A stretch of DNA of 64,000 bases, taken from the NCBI GenBank assembly GCA_003194525.1, contig NBIV01000084.1, positions 62,001 to 126,000 on the forward strand, written 5' to 3'. The notes under the pieces were generated by a model. The model searched no databases, was not told where the DNA came from, and worked only from the letters and a program-made list of their open reading frames with translations. This stretch comes from Gracilariopsis chorda. Its lineage: Eukaryota > Rhodophyta > Florideophyceae > Gracilariales > Gracilariaceae. The translations under genes were made by a program, and so were the position numbers. Within the stretch, counting starts at the first letter, position 1; the number at the start of each line of letters is the position of its first letter. Shown in pieces: positions 45,401-56,060 of the stretch.

Positions 45401-45507
45401 ACCACGTGACGAATAACAACGATGAAGTACCACGGATCCCATCTACTGACATGAAGACGAACATCTTCACTAAACCGCATCATGGAGACCGATTCCTCCT
45501 CCTCTGA
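42480..45507 (+). pseudogene. copia B integrase, reverse transcriptase and RNase H, broken
   Basis: The GAG-pre-integrase zinc motif is at about 42530-42720 (WHLKLNHAHP, CSACQQLKRH). Integrase resumes after the inserted LTR with DLRAIVLQFLKDW and HFRCDNAKEYL (about 43330-43480), then NGIVERINRTN at about 43550. Reverse transcriptase lies at about 44100-44700 (CFDIHSAYLHEP, GNLYGSSPASYYYNHGL, HDPCLYIKNTG, TTIDDFLLL). RNase H and the tail lie at 44760-45507 (RPDVAYATNRLAQ, RMFIDIRHHFLQ, STDMKTNIFTK). Many frameshifts separate the pieces. Confidence 0.75.
42828..43320 (-). repeat. Solo LTR of the chromovirus B family, inverted, in copia B
   Basis: TGTAGTAGAATACTA at its start is the reverse complement of the chromovirus B LTR end. 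Further blocks match in order: CACTCGAGCCAAC, GGCGAGACGCTC and a GGGCGGGCATTATCT-type segment. The right part is divergent and the right edge is approximate. Copia integrase reads up to about 42820 and resumes near 43320, so the LTR interrupts it. Confidence 0.65.
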
Positions 45508-45564
45508 AAGCAACTTCAAGTAACACCTCGCTCTCGGCAAAACTGAGACACACCCACCGGGGAC

Positions 45565-45695
45565 TGTTAAACAACACAAAAAATTGTTGTGTCACCTTTT
45601 TCAAGTATTCAAACAGAATTACAGTAGTCAAAAGAGTCTAAGAGAAGCCACGACGACATTGACGTAGAGAGAAGAGTCAATGTCTCTCACTCACA
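45565..45695 (+). repeat. 3' LTR of copia B
   Basis: Starts TGTTAAACAACAC, ends CTCACTCACA, 131 bp. The part from about 45606 on matches the left repeat. Confidence 0.6.
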
Positions 45696-46261
45696 GGCGT
45701 ACTCAACTTTGAAGACAGCAATTTAATTTTCTTTGCCAGAACAACCCACCTACTTTGCCGGGAACTATATTGTGAATTGTTTACGTATTGCTTTAATCGG
45801 AGGCAAAAGATCCTTCACAAATATCATGTTCGTGAAATTGATGGCAGAAATCAAGTTAATATATCTACTGAAAAACTGCAGATAGTACCAAATTATAGGA
45901 AGCATAGATGCAATATCGTTTTCAATTCTGTACTGCGTGTAGTTCTACTTTTTGGTAGTAAGACGCTGAGTAGATGGGTATTATTAATTGCTAAAACGAG
46001 ACAGTGTAAGGTTTTAAGTGACAGATACTAAGAGAAAGATATAGACGTTGTGCTCTTGATTATACTTCATTGCAGTATAGAAATATTGATGGGTATAATT
46101 CCGTAGCATCTAAGGCAAGCATTTTATGGAAGCTTCTTATGGATAAAATGAGTTTGATTGATGTTTAACTTACGTAGAACTTGTATTTGTCGCAGTAGTG
46201 GGTAGTACGAACTCAATCTAATTTCCACATCTTTCAGGGAGAGGAGCGAAATTATGGTACG
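45696..46261. other. Coding-like remnant, unidentified
   Basis: The plus-strand frame at 45777-46031 reads protein-like (HVREIDGRNQVNIS, VLRVVLLFGSKTLSRW) and continues after a stop at 46029. VVLLFGSKT is reminiscent of the C-terminal tail of LINE reverse transcriptases, but nothing else supports that. Treat as an unidentified relic. Confidence 0.25.
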
Positions 46262-47575
46262 TATGAGTGTCATGTTGCATGATTTCACGACACCGGACGA
46301 CAACAGACCTTTTTGTACCCTTCTTTTGCTGGAGAGTAGCTTGAAAATATGTTTGTAGCTCGAGAGTACCAGCACTTGCGTCCAATGCCAGTAGAGAGTA
46401 GACCGAAAAAGGCTAGTGGGAACGTGAGCACTGCGGTGGCAGGCACAAGAAATGCACGGCCTCGACGAAGGCAAGGCGGAAATAGATGATGATAAAAGCG
46501 TACAAAGAACAGCGGCCCATTAGCAGCGGTAGAGAAGAACAATGGCGATAACAGATGCGCGACCAAAACCTTAGGTCTAGTGCAGTAGGGATACAAACAT
46601 TTTCACTGAACACGCATGACCAAATCTATAGGTCTAGGGCGTGGATTGGAGCGAACTACTACGCCGGCTGATCTGGTAGCAGATCGAGGGAGCCGAGTCA
46701 CTCACGGTGTGCAGGAGACCGAGCTGCACAGCTATGCGGGGAATTTGGGGTAGAGTAGTGTTGGAAACAAGGAGGAACAGACAGCTCTAAGAGAAGGTGG
46801 AGGTCGCCAAAGGAAAGAGAAGTGGTCTAGCTCGAGTTGGCTTGGAGGCCGCTGACTTCGGGCTTTTACAGACAATTGAGCTAGGCGTATAATCTTTAGT
46901 TATGCATACTAAGTCTAAGCAACAACTCATAATAACCTATCATGGGCCACATCTTTGCCATGACGGACCAGCATGACAAAAGGTATTATATCTCTTACTG
47001 CATTCTTTTGTGCCTTTGAGCGGACGACACCGCGAGGCGGTGGTATTTGAGCGTTGGCAAGGGGCATACAGGACATGTTGAGCAATAAAGGGGACATGAA
47101 CAGTGTGCCGTAACTGACTGAGTGATTGCGAATAATGCACAGTATGATTCGGGAGTGCATGCTGAGGCTGCAGATAGCTGGCGTGGTAAAGTGGCAGAGA
47201 AGCAGCGGCGGAGTAGGACAAATCGGAGTTGGGAGGGTGTTGGTTTTTGTCATTGCGCTTTTTGTTGGATTTGTGGGAGAGGGCCGGGAAGTGATCAGAG
47301 ATGAAATTGTGGCAGTGATGGTATAGGGCTGTGAAGTGGACGTAGAAGTGGCAACATGAGTTGGAGGCGGGCGGCTAGTGATGCAAGTGGTACTGCGCGT
47401 GGTGGTAGTGCAGCACGCTGGAAGCGCCGGGCTGCGCGGGCGGCGGGTGGTGGTGAGTTGCGCCTGGGGTGGAAGCGGCGAGAGAGGGTTGGGCCTTAAA
47501 ATGAGATCGAATTTCATATTGACTCCACCCCCTCTCCGCCGTTTCCACCTAGGGCATGGGTAGGAAGAATGCATG
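46262..47575 (-). repeat. LTR-like repeat family X, copy A (inverted)
   Basis: Read on the minus strand it matches copies B and C in order: GC-rich hairpin module, variable Pro/Ala-codon-rich part, CTGGTCCGTCATGGCAAAG, CCAACTCGAGCTAGACCA, TGCTGGTACTCTCGAGCTAC, and the end GCAACATGACACTCATA. The first bases (TGTTAGGCA) are missing. It stands head to head with copy B, about 60 bp apart. Confidence 0.65.
47483..47575 (-). repeat. GC-rich hairpin module, copy A
   Basis: CCTAGGTGGAAACGGCGG...GGTGGAG (minus strand) pairs imperfectly with CCCTCTCGCCGCTTCCACC about 30 nt later, around the core CGATCTCATTTTAAGG. The same module recurs at 47690 and 48838. Confidence 0.65.
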
Positions 47576-47635
47576 AAAGTAGTTGTCTTGGTCAGACCCT
47601 TTTCAAAGGGTGGCTGTGGCGATTCTCGAACGGAC

Positions 47636-48650
47636 TGTTAGGCAGTTTCTTTCCTGCTGTTGCCCTAGATGGATGTCAGGCATTCTCACCCATCAGTGCC
47701 CTAGGTGGAAAAGGCGGAAAGGGGGTGGAGTCAATATGAGATGCGATCTCATTTTAAGGCCCAACCCCCCTCTTGCCGTTTCCACCTCAGGTGCCACTCA
47801 TCAACTCTTGCCTTTCCCACCCCAGATGCTAATCATCACCACAACGAGCACGACCATCCGCCGCCCGCGCCGTTGCGCAGCCTGGCGCCTTTAGCGCGTC
47901 GCAGTAACCACATCCCCCGCTGCCAATGCCGCCGACCTGCCAGCTTCGATCCTGCGCTGCTCGTTGGCTCAGTCTCCATTCTCGTGGCGCATCTACAAAC
48001 GTTGCGTCGCCCGTAGTGTGGTCCGCTCAAGGGCATAAAAAAAATACCCTACGAAGTCGAATACCTTTTGCCAAGCTGGTCCGTCATGGCAAGTATTTGG
48101 CCTATGATGAGTGATTGTGAGTTGTCGCGTAGACCTAATATGCATAAATAGAGATTATGCACCTAGCCTAATTGTCTATGAAAGCCCAAGTTAGGCAACC
48201 TCCAAGCCAACTCGGGCCAGACCACTCCTCCTCCCTTCGGCAACCCCCACCCTCTCTTAGTGCAGTCTGCTCCTCCTTGCCATGAACCAAACTCTTCACC
48301 ACTAACCCCTTTACGAGTTGCAGCTTGGTGTCTTTCATCTTCCTACGTGCTTCTATTACATTGCCCTTGTTTGGGCTTGTTTTGTATAGCAAGTTGCAAT
48401 TTGGCCGCGTACTAAGCCTAAGGTTTTGGTCGTGCGTGTAGGCTATTGAGCTATACTAAGACTGATCATCAGCACTACGCTAGATCTAGCATTATGATCG
48501 CTTAGGTTATCCGCTGGTGTAGTCTTTTTGCTACGTTGTACCGGGCTTTGTCGCTCATTGTTTTGTACGGTCACTATCGTGTTTCCTTTCTCAGTCGGTG
48601 ACCAGCTCCATTTGATCGACATTTCGTGTATTATGATAACTTTTCTGTGA
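47636..48650 (+). repeat. LTR-like repeat family X, copy B
   Basis: Starts TGTTAGGCAG, has the hairpin module at 47690-47796 and CTGGTCCGTCATGGCAAG at about 48080. It then aligns with copy C through GCCAACTCGGGCCAGACCAC, CTTGTTTGGGCT and GGTTATCCGCTGGTG. It lacks the last 160 bp found in copies A, C and D. Its TATA box is mutated (CTATGAAAG). Confidence 0.65.
47690..47796 (+). repeat. GC-rich hairpin module, copy B
   Basis: CCTAGGTGGAAAAGGCGG through GGGGGTGGAG faces CCCCCCTCTTGCCGTTTCCACC around the core GCGATCTCATTTTAAGG. The stem is about 30 bp with some mismatches. Confidence 0.7.
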
Positions 48651-48837
48651 GCCAAGCTGTCCTTCCGGCGTTACAAAACCCGCCCTCGTCGCCCCGTTCC
48701 AGACGATTTTCCAGGTCGTTGTTCAGGGACCGATCCAAACCAACGGTAGGTCGTTCACCCGCTTCCGACAAACCCCACACCCCAACAGAACACTTCCTAC
48801 TTGTGTTGTGATTGTTAGGCATTCCCCCCCCAACTGT

Positions 48838-48932
48838 TGCCCTAAGTGAAAAAGACTGGGAGGGGGTGGAGTCCCTATGAGATTCGATCTCATTTTAAGG
48901 GCCAACCCCCTCTCGCCGCTTCCACCCCAGGC
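48838..48932 (+). repeat. GC-rich hairpin module, copy C
   Basis: CCTAAGTGAAAAAGACTGGG...GGTGGAG faces AACCCCCTCTCGCCGCTTCCACCC around GATTCGATCTCATTTTAAGG. Confidence 0.65.
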
Positions 48933-49981
48933 GCGTCCGCCTCAGCAGATGCGCGCGCTGCAACACGGTTGTTCAGCTTTGTCGTGTGGAACGCCGCCGT
49001 CCCACCCAGCCTCACCCCAACCGTTTCCTGCGTACGGCATCTCGCTGTACATCGCATTTCTCAGGACTTTTGCTACCCCTAGCATGTCTCTTCTTGTCGA
49101 TGGATGACCTCATAAGTTCAGCACTCGGACAACAACCGAATCGTTTGAAGTGCTTGCTAGGTCTGAGTTGTACGTAGACCGATATTGCGAGAGAATGGAC
49201 TTGGCTGAGGATACGGCTGCGCTGCACTTACGTCTGCTGGAAGCGCACCTAAAGATAATACGACTCATTGAGATGATTGAACAAAAGAGTGATTTCGATC
49301 GTGAACCTCTATGCAGCGAGTTCATACGACACAGGCTGAACGTCATCAGTTCTCACCCAGAGAACAGCAACAAAGATCTGATGCTGTGGCTAGGATGCTA
49401 AGGAGTTCTGGCGTAATGAGTCGTGTCCGATTGGCAAACGAGACCAAAGGCTAAAGAGAAAGATATCGCGCCGTTTTTAACATTATGAATGACAAGGTGG
49501 TACCTGCGCTCAGAGAAAAACAGGCAACCTATTCAGGCTCCATCAGCAACATATGCAACGTACAGGAATGTTCCCCCCGAATCCGCCAGACTGGCACTAG
49601 ACCACGATAATGAAGATACTTATGAGAAGAAACTGAAGACTACCGCTTTGGAAGGGAGCGGCGGTACGGTTTCTGGTGTGGTGCCTTCTGGTCTGGGGGT
49701 GTTGGGAAGACACGCACCCCGAGGGGACTAGCGAAAAACCCAACAATCAAGGAGATATTTCCGGAAGGACTCCTGTACATCCAGCTTGGTACTGATCCTG
49801 ATATCACGAACATCATCACATGAACCTCGCAGATTATACACAGAACAGATAATAAGCAGCTCGCTGCAGCCATGTCGTCTCACCAACGCCGCCACCATTC
49901 GCAGTACCGCATCTCTATTGCAACGTATACACGCAAGAAGAAGCAGTTTATTGACATCATAAGGAAAGATGGTAGCATATA

Positions 49982-50410
49982 TTAGTCCTCCCTCTGCAAT
50001 TCTTCATCTATTGCTGTGGCCACCGCAAGCATAACACCCCTCACAAGGGGACGCCGACGAATCCGCGCCACGAATACCATTCCTTCGAGAATCCCTTGTA
50101 TATATAAAAGGGGAAGGCGCTCCGAACGATATTGAAGGGAAGGCTGCAGCTCACCTACTTTCTGATGGCCATCCGCTAGAGCCAGGAGTAGGCCACCAAA
50201 CTGGGCAACATCGTGAGATGGGTTGATGGCGCTGTCCTCAGGCATCAGACCATACTCTGCCTGAATTGAGAGCGCCTCTTCGGTGGAAGGCCCGGCCTCG
50301 GAAGCTTCGTCATCGATGAAACGATTGCGTTTACAAGGTGGTTCCGGGGACGAATCGTCGGATACCTCTCGAACAAGCCTGGTGACATTCGGACGTGGAT
50401 GTTTAGGCAT
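49982..50410 (-). CDS. Small acidic protein in the insert of copy C
   Basis: ATG at 50410-50408 opens 142 codons ending at 49982. The N-terminus has basic clusters (MPKHPRPNVTRL, PPCKRNRF) that could be a nuclear signal. An acidic part (DDEASEAGPSTEE) and a more hydrophobic C-terminal half (QFGGLLLALADG, RRRPLVRGVMLAVATAI) follow. A TATA-like CTATATAG at 50464-50471 lies 54 bp upstream, nearly the spacing seen at the host reductase gene. No family recognised. It lies inside the unshared insert of copy C, so it may be an extra gene of the mobile element. Confidence 0.4.
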   Translation of the reverse strand: MPKHPRPNVTRLVREVSDDSSPEPPCKRNRFIDDEASEAGPSTEEALSIQAEYGLMPEDSAINPSHDVAQFGGLLLALADGHQKVGELQPSLQYRSERLPLLYIQGILEGMVFVARIRRRPLVRGVMLAVATAIDEELQRED

Positions 50411-50463
50411 AATGGAGTGGTTGGAACAATGTTGCTGGAATCATCTGGTGCGGGAACAACGTA

Positions 50464-50471
50464 CTATATAG
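50464..50471 (-). promoter_or_regulatory. TATA box of the small antisense gene
   Basis: CTATATAG, 54 bp upstream of the ATG at 50410. The sequence is palindromic, so direction comes from the gene. Confidence 0.35.
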
Positions 50472-50612
50472 ACTCAGAAATACCCTAGGAGGTACAATGC
50501 CTTTCGCCAAACTGGTCCGTCATGGCGAGGAAGTGTCCCATGACCGATTGTTATGAGTTGTTACTTAAACCTAGTATGCGAAACTAGAGGGTATTCATAT
50601 AGAACGATTGTC

Positions 50613-50620
50613 TATAAAAG
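50613..50620 (+). promoter_or_regulatory. TATA box in family X copy C
   Basis: TATAAAAG within GTCTATAAAAGCCCGAG. The same position is mutated in copy B (CTATGAAAG) and copy A (CTGTAAAAG), so only copy C keeps a canonical box. It lies about 620 bp upstream of the ATG at 51239 and could drive the large gene. Confidence 0.5.
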
Positions 50621-51238
50621 CCCGAGTTCGGTGGCCTCTAAGCCAACTCGGGCCAGACCACTTCTCCTCTCTTCGGCAACCCCCACCTTCTCTTAGAGCA
50701 GTCTGCTCCTCCCTGCCATCAACCACACTTTTCCCCATCTACTCTTCCACTTGGTGCGGCTTGGTCCCTCGCACCTTTACACGTGCTTTTACTAACACCG
50801 CCCTTGTTTGGGCTCATCATCTGTGGCACGGTGCACTTCGACCGCATACTAGACCTAAAGTCTTGATCGTGCGTGTTGGCCGTGGTGCTATATCAGGAGT
50901 GGTCATCAGCACTACGCTAGATCTAAGGTTTTGATCGCGTAGGTTATCCGCTGGTGCAGTCTCTTCGCTACATCGTCCCAAGCTTGTTCGCTTGTTATAC
51001 AATCACTACCTGGTTCCTTTGCTACGTAATACATTGGTTATTTGACGCAGTTTGTTTCTGTTTACTACATTGGCATTGCACGCCTGTGCTGGTACTCTCG
51101 AGCTACGATTCCATTTCTAACCCGCACTCCAGTGAACAAGGGTACAAAAAGGACTGTCATCGTCCGGTGTCGTGACAACGTGCAACATGACACTCACAGT
51201 GATCATCATCCCGGAGATTTGTTCTGATTGGTTCCGTA

Positions 51239-54200
51239 ATGGAGCGCCGGGACAACGTTTCGCAAGATCCTTTCCCTGGTGGGAATTAGACTGTGCTCGT
51301 CTGCATTGCATGTGGTTCTGCTGATCCCCGGCGGCCGAGTCGTGAGATATTTCTGACGCCCACACAGCTCCAAATTCGTGCATCCGTCGATACTGGGAGC
51401 CTCGAAAACCCATTCCGACGACTGGACTGCTCTGTCGGAACAAAAGTTTTGCTGTGCACAGAGTGCCGACATAAGAGATATGGCTGGCATATAATCTCTA
51501 ATCCTCGAAAGTACGGACCACGGATGACTCAGTCTGCATTACGAACATGGAAGTCTCGTTGCACTCTCTCTCGTCCTACGAGACAGAGGACAAGGCGACG
51601 AATGCAATGTTTCATATGTTCCGCACTTCGCTCAAATTCCTGCACAAATGATGTACTGATGCCAGATGAAAACAGTGTTCGTTCCCCAACGAAGGACTGG
51701 ACCATTTACAATGTTTTATTAATGCCGCAAGAAGCTATTGAATTGTTCGTTTCAGACTATCACAATCGTTCCAGCTGTGAACCTGAAATTGTTCGTGAGA
51801 TGTTGAAAGATCCCTCCACTGTGCACCTTTGTTATATTCATCTTAACCACAGTAGATATGCGCAAAAGATGGCATCGTCGAGTTTATCCACCGGTTTGCA
51901 TGGCATAGCCAGCATCTGCGTCTTTCATGACCATGGTTGTTCAAGGCGCGAGAAAAGCAGTAACTCAAGGTTTTGGCGCGTTCCCCATATCGATGTATGC
52001 AGTGCTAATACACTGGAAGAATTTTCTCAACTTGAGGAAACTGTATCGTCGCATTCTGATGGTTCTCTTCATGCGCGGGAAGTAATGGGGAAGTTGTGTT
52101 GTCGCAGTTGTTTGTATCTGGTCATGGAGGGGAAAAATTTGGACCGTCCGGCTATATCTATTTCGACCTTGACTTCGGTGGTCGACAGATGTCTGGTACG
52201 CTGTATATTGTTCGCTCTTGATCCTCCCAAAGAGTCTGCTGCGCAGATTCCATTTAAGTGTGAGCTACCGAACACCATTTCTGCTATTGCGCAGGAATTG
52301 CGAGACAGCTGCATTTGCCCGCAATTTGGATCTGGCGATGGCCTGCGTATGTTGCCTTTTCAAAAGGCTGTTCGAGTGAGGGCTATTCTGTGCGACAGTA
52401 ACGTCAACGGTGATATTTTTGCAATCCGTATTGATCCGCGAACTATTCAGAAACGGCTTGAAGGTGTTCTGACATCGAAGGGGGTTGTTTTGAAGAAACT
52501 AGGGTACAGATTGCGCTGCTGCATGGCCGTAGATCAGGTTGAAAAATTGCTCTCCCGGCTGTCGAATACAAATGTATGTACGTTACCTCGACCCCCAATC
52601 GATGAAATACATGGCCATCTTCATGCGGTGGCTGATCTTTTTCGTGAACGCAAACTCGAGTTTTGGAAGGGTCAGTGGTCACTGACCGAAATCATATCGC
52701 TGATACCGCGCCAGTTGTGGATAGATTACGTCCTACTTATGGCATCTGGAAACAGATTGAGAATTTGGAAAGCGGCGAGTCGAGCTACCGGAATGCGGTT
52801 AGAGGACACTTTCCCAATGTCTAACATAAAGGAGACTCTTCCTTCCCCTTCGATAGAGGAAGAGCTCCGCAATGGTGGTTCTTACTCTAGGGCTGATCTG
52901 TTGATTTGTGTCCGCGTACTTAAAGCGATTGAGAACACAGTCCTGTCGAGGACCGATGGAGTTGCTGGTCCTCTCACCATTGCCGTTTCTGTAAGTGGTA
53001 TTTGCGAGGTATCTCCGTCGTTCGTCAGTGTACTTAACGCCATGGGTCTGTTTCTATCATACCAAGTGACTGAGAGATTTCGTGAGAAGCTAATAGCTGA
53101 GAGAGAGCGCACGGGCCCCTGGGACTTCAACAAAATCGATGAGGCTTCGATACCCGTCCTGCAATTTGACAATTGGGATATTAAGCCCGTACATGCTGTT
53201 AAAACAGACGGAAAAGCAATGCCGAAAGTCAACGGTTCTCTCCTTCAAGGGCACCTGCCGGGTACGTGCAAGGGCGACAGGCAAGCTGTGAGCGATAATT
53301 TTGACACCAGGCCGAAGAAGATTGCCAGGATCGACTCTTGGAAAAGCGTTGCATGTCTCGGGACCAGGGAGCAGTTTGTGAAGCGTTTCACGACGCCCGA
53401 GAATGCTGCAATAATTAACCAGTTCAACAATGTCGTATTTGGTCTGGTCGCGCTTTTTCGAGGTCAGCTTGTAGGGGGGAAAGAGGCTAAGAATGGGGAG
53501 TACAATGCCGCTACGAGGAAGGAGTTTGGCGTCGGGGTTGAGAACGGCCATCCGGTTAACTTCAGGACGTTGCTAATCTCCGCATTTAAACCTTATGGTG
53601 GCGCTGACGCTACAGATGAGACGCGTGCCGACCAGCATGTCGTTTACGTTGAGATAAGCCGCGAAAGTGCTGCGGATATTCTCACTGTGAGACGTTTCTT
53701 GAACATGGTGGAGGAGCAATTGCGTCCCGGTAGTCGAGGACGGCCGCGGTACATCGTTTTAGGTGGTGACCAACCATCTTATAAGATGTTCGTAGAACTG
53801 TGGTTGCAGTCATGGCGTGGTGGAACCCGTAGTGCTTCGACTGCTAAACTTCTCTTACACGAGTGGATGGTGCCGTTCCCCGGTCTCTTTCATGCGGAAA
53901 AGCAGGCCATGTATTCGTTGTGCAAAGAGATGCTCGACGGTCTCGGCCTTGAAGAGTTGGCGGGGTGTGCTGGGCTCTCTGACGCCCATGTGGCGAACAT
54001 CATTACACATTCCCATGCGCGCAACAATAGAGCTGTATTGTTTAATCGGGCCTGCGCAATGATAATTCATCTCATTGAAAACTTGTTGCTGGGGGACGCT
54101 ACAATGAGTGAGGCCGTGAGGAGGCTTCACGCAGCCCAGGACAGCAAGAGGCTAACGGCAGATGATATGAATGTTGGCAAGAATGTTCACTTGATGCACA

Positions 54201-55606
54201 GGCCGGGGCGTAACAGCAGGGAAGATCTCCCGTTTGGCTCTCTGTATGAACAGACAAGCACATCGGTTTCCGGGGACGTAATCCGGGTAGGCGAGATGCT
54301 TCGGAACAGGATTTCTCGGCGGTTCTCGGATGGTGCAAATGGGAAGCATTTCGTGCAGACAGTTCTATTCTCTAGCCTTCTACCTACATTAGGCTTTCAC
54401 GTACTATCACGCACAGGTCATACTGATTTCACGGACGCGTTCTGGTTCAGACAAAACTCCGTTCTACACTCATCCACGCACCTGAAATATCAGGAATTGT
54501 CTCTCTTCTACCTGTTTTTCCGCAGTATTATACCGTCTTTCGTGGAGAGGGACTTATTTACTACGAAGCCAGGTCGGGCTGTGACTCGATTGCTCAGCTT
54601 CACTGCACTCGGTAGTCAGGGATCTGATGGGAGGGGCAATGCTTATGTACACTGTGACGAGGCGCTGGAAATGCTTATTGTGCGACATCTAAAGAGCTTA
54701 AGTGTGAACTTCTTGGCCCATCTGGAGAACTCCGCATCTTGGTTGATGGAGGTCTCCATGTTCAGGGCTTTAATTCGGTTCATGACTGGGGCATCTCGTG
54801 CGCTGCATAGGACTAGGCAAGATAATGACGCAGGTGAGATTGCAGCAGTTTCACGTCAGTATGACAGAAATGCCTGTCAATGGCGTACCGTCTCCAGAAT
54901 GGTTCACGTAATGAGGGAGGCTGGGTTTCTAAGTGTGGCACATCGAGGCTCGGAGTGGCTGACGAACGTGTTTTCCAATCCTCCGAGGCGGATGACTGTG
55001 CTAAAAGATCAAGATAGCCTTCTATCCGTATCTACCAAGGGCGAGATCACTGCTCAGCCCCATGCCTCCGTTCTGTTCCCCGAAGTCTTCGGGCCCTTGA
55101 GCGATGAGGACAGGAAGATACACTTCAACGACAAAAAATTTAAGAAATGGACCAAATGCCGAGCAGTGATAAGGCCTGGTCATTCAATGCGAAAGGAGGG
55201 GGGGTCCGTCGTGGAGGATGGTGACGGAGAAGGTCATTCTGCAGGCGTCGTCATTGAAGATCTCTCCCTTTCCAGAAAGAGGCCGCGCAGCAAAAACGAA
55301 TTCACGAAGATAGTTCAGGATAGAAGAAGGCGTATCACTAAGATGAAGGATGCCTTCTATGAGGAACAAAGTACAGCGGTGAAAGCGGGCAACATGAATT
55401 ATCTCAGGGAGGTAATGGCACGAAGGGATGCACTGCATGGAAGCCGATATCTTATCTCCCCGTTCGCGGATTGCTTCCTAGATCACGAGGGAAAGTTAAA
55501 CCACGGAGCAAAATCGCGTTTTCTCAAGTATGCTGTCAGGGACAACCGGGACATAATCTATCCCATGAACACCATAAGAGGGTCGGTGGTGGGTGGGAAG
55601 GGGTAA
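51239..55606 (+). CDS. 1437-residue zinc-ribbon / RNase H-fold transposase-like protein (DUF6589-like)
   Basis: The uninterrupted frame runs 51293-55606. ATG 51239 is in the same frame but is cut off by TAG 51287-51289, so the copy may carry one nonsense codon or start further in (ATGs at about 51524 and 51602). The N-terminus has Cys pairs (CIACGS, CTECRHKRYG, later CFICS) like a zinc ribbon. The middle has VLQFDNWDIKPVH (about residue 622), YIVLGGDQPSYK (about 824) and FPGLFHAEKQAMYSL (about 861). That D...GDQ...FH pattern resembles the DUF6589 group of transposase-like proteins. The C-terminus is basic (LSRKRPRSKNEF) and possibly nuclear. It would act on DNA as the core recombinase of the element; this is inference from weak motif memory. 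Confidence 0.6.
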
Positions 55607-56060
55607 TGCGACTACGGCGACGGTGTCCGCAAATATCTTTGACGGTAGCATCAGATCATATCTCACTGTCCAACTCGATGTTATGAACGCACTCCATTAT
55701 AGAGGCAACACGGGCGACAGAGGAACGTCCCTTCGGGATGTTATTACCGGCAAAATGAAGTCCGTTCTCAGACATTGGATCACAGGACCGCGAGCAGCTC
55801 ATCTGAGGCAAATTCATCTTCACATTGACGACCCCTATTTCGTGCTGAAGCATAAGACGGCAGAGCAAGCGAAGAGGGATGCTGCGAGAGCAAGAAGCGT
55901 TGGCGGCGGTGAGCAAAGATTGTGTGATGGTGCACAAAGCATCGGATTCAATGATGAACTGAATGTACCCTGGTCAACTTTGCTTCGAGACAGGGGGTAT
56001 AAGGACGAGCTCGCCTCGCTGCATTTGTTTTGTGGCAATCATGGACTCCGAGCTTCTCAA
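55593..56060 (+). CDS. Small downstream ORF, possibly a PIN/FEN-like partner protein
   Basis: The frame overlaps the end of the 1437-residue ORF by 14 bp in another phase and is open to 56261. Its first ATG is at 55683. Convincing protein sequence ends near 56060 (LNVPWSTLLRDRGYKDELAS); the rest is antisense to the methyltransferase gene. The central part IHLHIDDPYFVLKHKTAEQA-KRDAARAR resembles the acidic-patch plus K..R pattern of PIN-like proteins found beside some animal transposase-like genes, from memory. It could be a separate protein or the shifted tail of the large one. Confidence 0.4.

Larger units (their letters stand above)
39784..45695 (+). mobile_element. Ty1/copia relic B
   Basis: Similar terminal segments bound it: CAAACAGAATTACA-TAGTC on both sides, ending TCACA. 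A decayed copia gag-pol lies between them. Two solo LTRs are inserted in it (40904-41498 and 42828-43320). No target duplication was found and the left LTR looks shortened. Confidence 0.75.
48813..51198 (+). repeat. LTR-like repeat family X, copy C, with internal insert
   Basis: Starts TGTTAGGCATTCC, hairpin module at 48838-48932, then about 1.5 kb not shared with copies A or B (about 48960-50480). It resumes with AATACCCTA, CTGGTCCGTCATGGCG, a good TATA box and the shared 3' end GCAACATGACACTCACA. Confidence 0.6.

Noticed and set aside
49195-49401. Short helical frame in the insert of repeat copy C (MDLAEDTAALHLRLLEAHLK)
   Set aside because: Looks protein-like but is only 68 codons from its ATG, with stops just after; not enough to call a gene.
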